From Desulfobacterales bacterium (GTDB taxonomy: Bacteria > Desulfobacterota > DSM-4660 > Desulfatiglandales > B25-G16), in NCBI GenBank assembly GCA_030672485.1, contig DAOVGH010000035.1:1-12179 (forward strand): a DNA stretch of 12,179 nt, read 5' to 3'. How positions within the stretch are numbered: position 1 is the first letter of the stretch; each line of letters begins with the position of its first letter. The notes under the pieces are model-generated. The model saw only the letters and a list, made by a program, of their open reading frames with translations. It was not told where the DNA came from and made no database searches. The position numbers and the translations under genes are program-made. Positions 1-6,654 of this stretch are shown here, piece after piece.

Positions 1-1892
1 GAACTTTCCAGTTGAAATACCCCTGTAGTCTTGCCCTCACCGGTCAATCTAAAGGTTTCATCATCCCCCATCTCTATCTCATCTAAATTGACAAGTTGGC
101 CGGTTGTCTCTTTTATGAGGTCCACTGTATCCTGGATAACCGTCAAGGTCTTAAGCCCTAGAAAATCAAATTTGATAAGTCCGAGCTGCGCCACCTGATC
201 CATAGTATACTGGGTCATGACCTCCCCATTGGGTCCTTTAAACAGGGGAAGATATTCAACCAGGGGTCTATCAGATATGACTATGCCAGAGGCATGGGTG
301 GAGGCATGTCTGGCTAAACCTTCTAAGGATCTGCTAATCCTCAAGAGCCTTCTTTCATCATCCGTTCCTTCTTCCATGGCCTTGAGTTGGGGCTCTGCCT
401 CTATTGCCTCATCTAAGGTAATATTAATGCCTTCTGGAATGAGTTTGGCAATTCTATCGGCCTCCGCATAGGACATATTGAGAGAGCGAGCTACATCTCT
501 TATAACAGCCCGGGCCTTCATTGTGCCAAAGGTTATTATCTGGGAGACATTCTCTCTTCCATACTTCTCACTGACATAATCAATGACCCTGTCCCTGTTC
601 TTGATGCAAAAATCTATGTCAATATCAGGCATACTTCTTCGACCCGGGTTTAGGAAGCGCTCAAACAGGAGGTCATATTTGATTGGATCAATGTCGGTAA
701 TCTTAAGTGCATAAGCTGTAAGGGAGCCGGCAGCTGATCCCCTGCCTGGACCAACAGGAATACCTGACCTCCTTGCGTAGTCTATAAAATCTGCCACGAT
801 CAGGAAATAACCTGCAAAACCCCTTTCCCCAATGGTTTTGAGTTCATAGGTCAGTCTATCCCCATATTCCTTTTTTAGTTCACCGGATAATGATCCCTCA
901 AGGGCCTCTTTCCGAGCCAATCTCTTCTCCAGGCCTTCTCTAGTCTCTTTCTCGAATTTTTCTTCCAGACTAAGATTCCCCGACACCTGAAAAACAGGAT
1001 ATTTGTACTGGGCAAATTCCATCTCATAGTGACACCTTTTAGCTATGTTTAGGGTGTTGTCCAGGGCTTCGGGAAATTCATCTAAATCAAGTGCCATTTC
1101 TGCTTCAGATTTAAAGTAAAACTCATTATTAGAAAACCTTAACCTATTGGGATCATCAACGCTCTTTCCTGTTTGAACGCACAATAGGATATCATGGGCC
1201 TCAGCATCCTCCTTATCTAAATAATGACAGTCATTAGTGGCAACCAAAGGGATAGAAAGCTCCTGCGCCAGCTCTTTTAATGACCTGTTAACAACAACCT
1301 GTTCAGGCATTTTATTGGCCATTACCTCTAAATAGAACCGGTCATGGTCAAATATCGATACCAGCTCACGTGCGTATCTTTTAGCGTCTTCTACCCTTCC
1401 GATCCTTAGAGAATAGCCAACATGGCCCTTTAGACATCCTGAAAGGGCAATTAATCCTGCATTATATCTCCTTAGGATCTCCATATCTATCCTGGGATGA
1501 TAGTAAAAACCCTCAAGATTTCCCAATGTGACAAGCCTGCTCAGATTCCTGTAACCTGTCTCGTCCATGACAAGAAGTACCAAGTGATATGCATTTGGCT
1601 GACCATCAGGTGAGGGTGACCTATCTTTCCGGCTGCCAGGGGCCATATAGACCTCGCAACCGATTATCGGTTTGATCCCAACCTTAACCGCCTGTGAGTA
1701 AAATTCCACTGCCCCAAACATGTTCCCGTGGTCAGTTATTGCCACCGCCTCCATGCCGAGACCGGTGGCCTTTTCTAACATTCTATTTATCCTGATGGCC
1801 CCATCAAGCAAGCTGAATTCAGTGTGAACGTGCAGGTGAACAAAAGGGGATTGGTCCTTTTTTGTGGGTATATTTTCAGGCTCTGTTGACAT
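1..1892 (-). CDS. dnaE: DNA polymerase III alpha subunit, N-terminal part (cut by left window edge)
   Basis: Catalytic subunit of the replicative DNA polymerase. Read on the minus strand from ATG at 1892-1890, it stays open to the edge (630 whole codons), about half of a usual ~1150-residue DnaE. It begins MSTEPENIPTKKDQSPFVHL, then the PHP domain (HLHVHTEFSLLDG, residues 19-31; TDHGNMFG about 53-60; SGC about 151-153; NDCH 220-223). The polymerase domain shows GPGRGSAAGSL, then PDIDIDF with catalytic Asp423 and Asp425, and KFDFLGL with the third Asp at 576, so all three active-site aspartates are kept. The sequence leaves the window at a TTGVFQLES motif typical of the family. No other in-frame start lies just upstream and I see no strong Shine-Dalgarno. 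Identity is certain from motif order; the DnaE1 class rather than PolC or DnaE2 is inferred from the N-terminal PHP and the lack of an inserted exonuclease domain. Confidence 0.97.
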   Translation of the reverse strand, partial: MSTEPENIPTKKDQSPFVHLHVHTEFSLLDGAIRINRMLEKATGLGMEAVAITDHGNMFGAVEFYSQAVKVGIKPIIGCEVYMAPGSRKDRSPSPDGQPNAYHLVLLVMDETGYRNLSRLVTLGNLEGFYYHPRIDMEILRRYNAGLIALSGCLKGHVGYSLRIGRVEDAKRYARELVSIFDHDRFYLEVMANKMPEQVVVNRSLKELAQELSIPLVATNDCHYLDKEDAEAHDILLCVQTGKSVDDPNRLRFSNNEFYFKSEAEMALDLDEFPEALDNTLNIAKRCHYEMEFAQYKYPVFQVSGNLSLEEKFEKETREGLEKRLARKEALEGSLSGELKKEYGDRLTYELKTIGERGFAGYFLIVADFIDYARRSGIPVGPGRGSAAGSLTAYALKITDIDPIKYDLLFERFLNPGRRSMPDIDIDFCIKNRDRVIDYVSEKYGRENVSQIITFGTMKARAVIRDVARSLNMSYAEADRIAKLIPEGINITLDEAIEAEPQLKAMEEGTDDERRLLRISRSLEGLARHASTHASGIVISDRPLVEYLPLFKGPNGEVMTQYTMDQVAQLGLIKFDFLGLKTLTVIQDTVDLIKETTGQLVNLDEIEMGDDETFRLTGEGKTTGVFQLES

Positions 1893-2161
1893 ATATATTT
1901 GACGAATTTTGGTAAATCAGATAGATTGAATTTTGTTCAGCAGCAAGCAATGGCCAGCATGAAAAGGGAAAATGAAAATCGCCAGACGCTAACTGGATTT
2001 TTCCGCTTCTTATAATAGGGTAAAGAAACTATAGCTTCAAGCTTTTTTGGATAAAAAGACCTTCCGATTTTCCAAGGATTACTCATTTTAAACAAGCCCC
2101 GTCGAGAAACAAGGATCATACCTTTGAAAGCCATATTCTTACTGCAGAATCGGATGTACCA
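1893..2161. other. Divergent intergenic region between dnaE and the receiver gene
   Basis: This 269-bp stretch separates minus-strand dnaE from the plus-strand receiver/rarA pair and should hold promoters for both directions. A 65-codon minus-strand reading frame (1937-2134) has no recognisable protein features and I do not call it. No tRNA-like or strong hairpin structure was noticed. Confidence 0.6.
1899..1927 (+). promoter_or_regulatory. Possible sigma70-type promoter for the receiver-rarA unit
   Basis: TTGACG (1899-1904) matches the -35 consensus at five of six positions. It is followed by a 17-bp spacer and TAGATT (1922-1927), which matches four of six -10 positions. It points toward the receiver gene 235 bp downstream, leaving a long untranslated leader. 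In AT-rich DNA such matches occur by chance, so this is a weak call. Confidence 0.25.
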
Positions 2162-2566
2162 ATGAAAGAGGTAGCAAAAAGGAGGAAAAAGGAGGCCACT
2201 ATCCTTGTTATTGTCTATGAGCCCATAGTCAGGGATATATTGGCCAGGATATTGGCAGCTAAAGGTTATGAGGTGGTTACCTCTTCATTCGGTCTTGATG
2301 GCATAAGAAAATTCGAAAAGGGGAAGGGAAAGTTTGACCTGGTTATGATTGATACCCGCCTGCACCGTATAAGTGGTCTGCATGTAGCAAAAAAGATCAA
2401 GCGGATCAGCCAAAAAACGCCTATTATACTCATTAAGGGATGGGATAAACAGCTGGATATCAAGGAGTTAAAAGATAGTGGTGTAGACTTCCTTATTAGC
2501 AAACCCTTTTACATGGATAAGACATTACATCTTGTGGAAAACGCCATTGAGATGGAGGCAGGATGA
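2162..2566 (+). CDS. Stand-alone receiver-domain protein with degenerate acidic pocket
   Basis: A single CheY-like receiver domain of 134 residues with no output domain, preceded by a very basic N-terminus (KRRKK, residues 6-10). The fold is recognisable: strand 1 ILVIV (14-18), strand 3 LVMID with candidate phospho-acceptor Asp64, PIILI (87-91), and the conserved Lys114-Pro115 (SKPF). The pocket is unusual. The usual Asp-Asp pair after strand 1 is Val18-Tyr19 (followed by Glu20-Pro21), and the switch Ser/Thr position after strand 4 is Lys92. Magnesium binding and normal phosphotransfer are therefore doubtful, and it may act as a pseudo-receiver; that is inference from the residues. It ends 4 bp before rarA, so the two are almost surely co-transcribed. 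The start has only a weak ribosome-binding site (CGGA). No partner histidine kinase is in the window. Confidence 0.85.
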   Translation: MKEVAKRRKKEATILVIVYEPIVRDILARILAAKGYEVVTSSFGLDGIRKFEKGKGKFDLVMIDTRLHRISGLHVAKKIKRISQKTPIILIKGWDKQLDIKELKDSGVDFLISKPFYMDKTLHLVENAIEMEAG

Positions 2567-2570
2567 AATA

Positions 2571-3866
2571 ATGGATCTTGAAACGACCCCTCTGGCTACT
2601 AGAATGAGACCAGAAAGGATTGATGATATACTGGGCCAGGATCACATCCTTGGTCCATCAAAGGCTTTGAGAAGGTCGCTTGAGACGGGTAATCTCTTTT
2701 CCATAATCTTCTGGGGGCCACCGGGCTCAGGCAAGACAACCATTGCAAGATTAATGGCAAAATACAGCGATTGCCCTTTTGAATCATTCTCGGCAGTGCT
2801 CTCCGGTGTCAAAGAGTTGAGGGCGACAATTGCCTCAGCAAAAAAGACCTCTGGATATCAGTCAAAGCCGACCATCCTCTTTGTGGATGAGATTCATCGC
2901 TTTAATAAGGCCCAACAGGATGCATTTCTCCCTCATGTGGAAAGTGGTCTGCTCATTCTCATCGGAGCTACCACTCAGAACCCCTCATTTGAGGTTATTC
3001 CGCCTCTGCTTTCAAGAACCAGGGTCATGGCCATAAAACCACTGGAGAACAAGGATATGGCCATAATTTTGAACAGGGCTCTTAAGGATAAGAAGAGGGG
3101 GCTCGGAGATCTGAACATTGAGATCGAAAAAGATGCCTTGCAATATATCATAAACATCTCCCACGGCGATGCCCGGACAGCCCTCAATAACCTGGAGTCC
3201 GCCAGTTATTTTGTTCAACCAGATAAGAGCGATAAAAGGATATTGGGCACGGCTACCGTTGCACTCGCTTTGAATAGAAGACCCCTCCCGTATGACAAGG
3301 ATGGGGAGGAACATTACAACCTTATATCAGCCCTTCACAAGAGCATGAGGGGGAGTGACCCCCAGGCCTCCATCTATTGGCTCTATAGGATGCTGGAAGC
3401 GGGCGAGGATCCACTTTTTATAGGGAGACGTCTTATCCGATTTGCATCTGAGGATATTGGTCTGGCCAGCCCTATGGCCCTTGAGGTAGCCCTCACTGCC
3501 TATCAGGCCTGGGAAAGGGTAGGTCCGCCAGAGGCGGAGCTTTCTCTTGCCCAGGCAGTAGTCTATTTAGCTACAGCGCCAAAGAGTAACGCACTCTATG
3601 TAGCAGAAAGATCGGTAAAAAAGGAGATTGAGGAATCAGGCCCCCAGCCCGTACCTCTGTACCTAAGGAATGCACCAACAAAACTGATGAGACAGATAGG
3701 CTACGGCAAAGGCTATATGTATCCTCATGATTACCCACAGAGCCGCGTAAAACAGGAGTATCTACCTGAAAAAATGAGGGGAAAGGTATTTTACCGGCCG
3801 AGCGATACGGCATTTGAAAAAGAGATAAAAAGGAGGATGGTAGAGCAGAAAAAGATTGACGATTAG
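2571..3866 (+). CDS. rarA: Replication-associated recombination protein A (AAA+ ATPase, MgsA/YcaJ/WHIP family)
   Basis: AAA+ ATPase related to clamp-loader subunits and RuvB. The family (bacterial RarA/MgsA, yeast Mgs1, human WRNIP1) acts on stalled or single-strand-gapped replication forks as a tetramer with SSB. The 431-residue length is normal. Motifs seen: family N-terminus PLATRMRPERIDDILGQ (7-23), Walker A GPPGSGKT (49-56), Walker B ILFVDEIHRFNK (102-113), sensor 1 GATTQNPS (132-139), arginine finger LLSRTR (146-151), and sensor 2 GDARTALN, followed by the C-terminal helical tetramerisation region (YLRNAPTKLM, then YPHDYP). I start it at ATG 2571 with AGGA 7 bp upstream; a reading frame extension back to a TTG at 2532 would overlap the receiver gene and lacks family similarity. 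It is the second gene of a unit with the receiver protein. Confidence 0.96.
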   Translation: MDLETTPLATRMRPERIDDILGQDHILGPSKALRRSLETGNLFSIIFWGPPGSGKTTIARLMAKYSDCPFESFSAVLSGVKELRATIASAKKTSGYQSKPTILFVDEIHRFNKAQQDAFLPHVESGLLILIGATTQNPSFEVIPPLLSRTRVMAIKPLENKDMAIILNRALKDKKRGLGDLNIEIEKDALQYIINISHGDARTALNNLESASYFVQPDKSDKRILGTATVALALNRRPLPYDKDGEEHYNLISALHKSMRGSDPQASIYWLYRMLEAGEDPLFIGRRLIRFASEDIGLASPMALEVALTAYQAWERVGPPEAELSLAQAVVYLATAPKSNALYVAERSVKKEIEESGPQPVPLYLRNAPTKLMRQIGYGKGYMYPHDYPQSRVKQEYLPEKMRGKVFYRPSDTAFEKEIKRRMVEQKKIDD

Positions 3867-3928
3867 AAACGTTAAATTTTGAGAATGGCTTGCCTACCGA
3901 GCAGAGGTGCCTAGGCCGTAGAATTCCA

Positions 3929-4042
3929 AATGTCAAAATCCAAATGTCAAATCAAACCCAAATGCATTAATGTCAAAGCCTTCCTGTTTGGGCTTTGGGT
4001 TTTGACATTCATTTGAACTTTGGAACTTTGGCATTTGACATT
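3929..4042. repeat. Palindromic intergenic element built from AATGTCAAA copies (MITE-like)
   Basis: Three direct copies of AATGTCAAA (3929-3937, 3943-3951, 3969-3977) face two inverted copies TTTGACATT (4001-4009, 4034-4042). The outer ends 3929-3944 and 4027-4042 are complementary at 14 of 16 positions. The centre holds a 7-bp perfect stem CAAAGCC (3974-3980) / GGCTTTG (3991-3997) around a 10-nt loop. GAACTTTG is tandemly doubled at 4015-4031. No reading frame of note lies within. It resembles small palindromic intergenic repeats that occur in many copies in some genomes; copy number cannot be judged from one window. Transcribed from rarA it could fold and work as a transcript end, though no T-run follows the central stem. 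Confidence 0.7.
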
Positions 4043-4083
4043 CTCAAGATGGACTGCTGATCCAAACTTCTTCTGAAAGACTA

Positions 4084-4100
4084 TAGTTCACTAGTTCACT
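4084..4100 (+). repeat. Short overlapping tandem repeat TAGTTCACT abutting a start codon
   Basis: TAGTTCACT occurs at 4084-4092 and 4092-4100, sharing one base, and the ATG of the radical SAM gene follows immediately at 4101. The repeat occupies the place where a Shine-Dalgarno would be, and none is visible. Confidence 0.6.
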
Positions 4101-5036
4101 ATGTTTGAGCCCTCTTATCTTCAATTATACAGGCAAGGTCAACTTGTAAAAAGGGCGGATGAGGCAATTCAGTTGTTGAAGGAATGTCGTCTTTGTCCCA
4201 GACAGTGTGCAGTTGACCGTTTGAACAACGAAAAAGGGCTCTGCAACACCGGAAGAAGGGCAAAGGTTGCAAGCTATCATGCGCACTTTGGAGAGGAGGC
4301 ACCGCTGGTTGGCAAACTCGGTTCAGGGACCATCTTTTTCAGTTTTTGCAATCTCCGCTGCTCCTTCTGTCAAAACTATGAGATAAGCCATCTGGGCGAG
4401 GGAGTGGAAATGGGAGCAAAGGATCTAGCAGCAACAATGATAGAGCTGGCAACCAGGGGTTGCCATAACATAAACCTGGTTACCCCCACCCATGCCGTAC
4501 CACAGATACTGGAGGCCCTTTATCTGGCTGTAGAGAATGGTCTACATATTCCCATAGTCTATAATAGCGGCGGCTATGAGAGGGTAGAGACACTTAGGCT
4601 CTTGAGAGGAATCATTGATATCTATATGCCTGATTTTAAGTTCTGGGATCAAAAATGGGCAGATAGGTATTGCCATGCGCCCGATTATAGAGAAATAGCA
4701 GTTAAGGCCCTAAAAGAGATGCATGCCCAGGTGGGCGATTTGAGGATAGATAAGGATGGCATAGCCGAGAGAGGATTGCTCCTAAGGCATCTCGTAATGC
4801 CAAATGGGGTCTCCGGAACCAAGGAGGTAATGGAATTTATATCTAAAGAGATATCGTCTGATACGTATGTAAATGTTATGGATCAATACAGGCCATGCGG
4901 TACAGCACATCAGGATGCCTACATTAATCACAGGATCTCATCAAAGGAATATGCAGTGGCCCTGGAGTCGGCCAGAAATGCAGGCCTGAAACGATTGGAT
5001 CAAAGAGAAGGCTTTAGATTGCTCTTTCGTATTTGA
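4101..5036 (+). CDS. pflX: PflX-type radical SAM protein (COG1313, pyruvate formate-lyase activase-like)
   Basis: Radical S-adenosylmethionine enzyme of 311 residues. The CX3CX2C cluster motif is CNLRCSFC (Cys83, Cys87, Cys90), ligating the 4Fe-4S centre that cleaves SAM. Four more cysteines precede it (CRLCPRQC, Cys29/32/36, and Cys48), a pattern of the COG1313 family that may bind a second cluster or metal. The N-terminus (PSYLQLYRQGQL) and the conserved YNSGGYE, YMPDFKF, RHLVMPN and MDQYRPC segments support this family over true PflA. The family's substrate is not established to my knowledge, and no pyruvate formate-lyase or other glycyl-radical enzyme lies nearby, so activation of one is unproven. 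The ATG start fits the family N-terminus but has no visible Shine-Dalgarno; the upstream bases are a short tandem repeat. It stands alone, flanked by 234 and 486 bp of non-coding DNA. Confidence 0.88.
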   Translation: MFEPSYLQLYRQGQLVKRADEAIQLLKECRLCPRQCAVDRLNNEKGLCNTGRRAKVASYHAHFGEEAPLVGKLGSGTIFFSFCNLRCSFCQNYEISHLGEGVEMGAKDLAATMIELATRGCHNINLVTPTHAVPQILEALYLAVENGLHIPIVYNSGGYERVETLRLLRGIIDIYMPDFKFWDQKWADRYCHAPDYREIAVKALKEMHAQVGDLRIDKDGIAERGLLLRHLVMPNGVSGTKEVMEFISKEISSDTYVNVMDQYRPCGTAHQDAYINHRISSKEYAVALESARNAGLKRLDQREGFRLLFRI

Positions 5037-5522
5037 TTTACCCCTCATCATTTCACCACTTTCCCCCACAATCTCTTCTAAAGACATAAACCTTACTCCT
5101 CCGTAATACTCTGATTCTATTGGCCTTTCCCATTGTAGCAGTCTATTCGGTTTTCCAGCCTTTCCTTGAGCACAAGCCTAAACACTATCCGGTTTTCAAA
5201 GCGCAAACAGGCTAATGGCATGGACAGCAAAAAGAATACTTTTGTGCAACAATTGATTACATATGAATAAAAAATGAAACGTCTCATACGAAAAATAATG
5301 TCTTATGCTAACGGATTCCTAAAATAGGTACACATAAAAATAAAAATGAATCAATATGCGCGAAATAAGTATTCTTTACTCATTTCAAACAGTTATGACC
5401 TCTCCCCTATGGGCCAATCCGCTGAGACATACAGATGAATGCGGTATTTTACTTTTTTGGAACGATTTTTGCTTCCCAAAGAAGTGACTGTGCAAAAATT
5501 TCCACCAAGAGGTGCAGGTGCA
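5037..5522. other. 486-bp non-coding region upstream of the pilus operon
   Basis: No convincing gene is present on either strand. The right half (about 5240-5400) is very AT-rich. An in-frame upstream extension of pilW to ATG 5439 adds residues with no prepilin character, so I treat it as untranslated leader. A 17-codon frame at about 5276 lacks support. A pair of near-identical 13-mers lies at 5143-5197. I found no clear terminator after the radical SAM gene and no convincing sigma54 or sigma28 promoter. The region most likely holds the promoter of the pilus operon. Confidence 0.55.
5143..5197 (+). repeat. Direct repeat CTATYCGGTTTTC, copies 42 bp apart
   Basis: CTATTCGGTTTTC (5143-5155) and CTATCCGGTTTTC (5185-5197) match at 12 of 13 positions. 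The start-to-start distance is 42 bp, four turns of the helix, which would put both on the same DNA face. They lie 326-380 bp upstream of pilW. A regulator-binding role is possible but only inferred. Confidence 0.4.
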
Positions 5523-6197
5523 ATGAAACTCCGTACATCTAACCAAGGCTTTACCATAACCGAGTGTCTGGTCGCTATGGCCATATCAGGCATTGTCATC
5601 ACAGCTATCTATTCCACACTCCACTCACAGCATAATACCTATAGCAAACAGGAACAAATCGTGGCCATGCAGCAAAGACTGAGGGCGGCCATGTATTTTA
5701 TGGAAAGGGAAATCAGAATGGCCGGATATGATCCAACTGGACTGGCAGTGGCAGGGATTCAAACAGCTAACTCCAATACCATAAGAATCACAAAGGATAT
5801 TACCGATGATGCGGGGACAGGAGACCCAGACGGCGACACCGGTGACACCAATGAAGACATCACCTATGCCCTGTTTGATGCTAACGGTGACGGTGACACC
5901 GATCTTGCAAGGAATGATGTTAACGCTGCGGGAAATCAGACCATAGCTGAAAACATAGATGCCCTTGATTTTGTCTATCTGGATCAAAACGGTACCCCCA
6001 CCGCAACCCTTTCTGAGATAAGATCAGTACAGATATCCGTAGTAGCCAGGGCGGAACGGCCAGACCGCGGATACACTTACAACAATACCTACAAAAACCA
6101 ACGGGGACACACTATTTTTATCCCATTAGCGGGAGATACCTATCGTCGCAAATTTCTAACGGCTGAGGTCAAGTGCCGTAATCTCGGCCTTGAGTAA
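5523..6197 (+). CDS. pilW: PilW-like type IV pilus minor pilin
   Basis: Minor pilin of 224 residues for the type IV pilus assembly/tip complex. Short leader MKLRTSNQG, then the prepilin peptidase site Gly9^Phe10 with Glu14 as the mature Glu5, followed by the hydrophobic helix (about 15-33). The segment after it, with QQRLRAAMYFMEREIRMAGYDPTG (residues 50-73), is typical of PilW-like proteins. A calcium-loop-like motif DANGDGDTD is at 119-127, after an Asp/Gly-rich stretch from residue 95. I chose ATG 5523 because GAGGTG (5509-5514) sits 8 bp upstream and it gives a normal prepilin leader. It is the first gene of a five-gene operon; pilV begins 15 bp after its stop. The C-terminal half is not recognisable beyond the family pattern. 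Confidence 0.88.
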   Translation: MKLRTSNQGFTITECLVAMAISGIVITAIYSTLHSQHNTYSKQEQIVAMQQRLRAAMYFMEREIRMAGYDPTGLAVAGIQTANSNTIRITKDITDDAGTGDPDGDTGDTNEDITYALFDANGDGDTDLARNDVNAAGNQTIAENIDALDFVYLDQNGTPTATLSEIRSVQISVVARAERPDRGYTYNNTYKNQRGHTIFIPLAGDTYRRKFLTAEVKCRNLGLE

Positions 6198-6212
6198 AGG
6201 GGGTTAGGTACA

Positions 6213-6638
6213 ATGGGACCAAAACTGATAAATATCAAGGATATTTCAACTAAAGGCCTCAGGATAAAAGACGATCTAGGGTTCACCCTTTTAGAAGCGG
6301 TTGTTGCCATTTCCATCTTATGCGTCGGTCTTCTGGCTTTGGCCTCTATGCAAGTCGCGTGCATTAGGGGCAACGCCTTTGCGAGCGGTGTAACAGAGGG
6401 TACGACCTTGGCAGCGGACCGCTTAGAGAAATTGATAGCCCTGCCATACACCCATTCAGACCTGTCCGCCGGGGACCATACCGCTTCGAGTCCTCCGAGT
6501 GGTCACTCGATTGCCTGGAATGTTACGGATGATTCCCCGCTCAATGATACCAAGATCATAAACCTCACTGTTACCTGGACGGATCACGGGGCGCAGAAGA
6601 GTGTTTCAATGCGGCGAATAGTGCCGAGGATCATATGA
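6213..6638 (+). CDS. pilV: PilV-like type IV pilus minor pilin with long leader
   Basis: Minor pilin of 141 residues. The prepilin motif is LGFTLLEAVVAISIL with cleavage at Gly23^Phe24 and Glu28 as the mature Glu5, followed by a hydrophobic helix ending near GLLALASMQ. The ADRLEKLIALPY segment (near residues 68-79) is typical of PilV-like proteins. The leader before cleavage is 23 residues, longer than the usual 6-10, with mixed charge. A G-rich ribosome-binding stretch (GGGGG, 6199-6203) precedes the ATG by 9 bp, so the long leader is probably real; no internal ATG lies before the cleavage site. The small size suggests a compact globular head. It is the second gene of the pilus operon, between pilW and pilX. 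Confidence 0.86.
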   Translation: MGPKLINIKDISTKGLRIKDDLGFTLLEAVVAISILCVGLLALASMQVACIRGNAFASGVTEGTTLAADRLEKLIALPYTHSDLSAGDHTASSPPSGHSIAWNVTDDSPLNDTKIINLTVTWTDHGAQKSVSMRRIVPRII

Positions 6639-6654
6639 CATGGAGGGGAAAGAG

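Noticed and set aside
217..471. 84-codon plus-strand reading frame
   Set aside because: It lies antisense inside dnaE, whose protein motifs run through the same bases; no independent protein features.
1937..2134. 65-codon minus-strand reading frame in the dnaE/receiver gap
   Set aside because: No recognisable domain or convincing Shine-Dalgarno, and it would occupy the expected promoter region.
3571..3936. 121-codon minus-strand frame overlapping the rarA end
   Set aside because: Antisense to the conserved RarA C-terminus; composition looks like a shadow frame.
5110..5230. Possible cyclic-di-GMP riboswitch upstream of pilW
   Set aside because: Fragments such as AAGCCTAAAC and AAAGCGCAAAC resemble GEMM motifs, but the paired stems and conserved order do not come together.
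5214..5233. Possible sigma54 promoter around TGGCATGGACAGCA
   Set aside because: The GG-to-GC distance is 8 bases, not the required 10.
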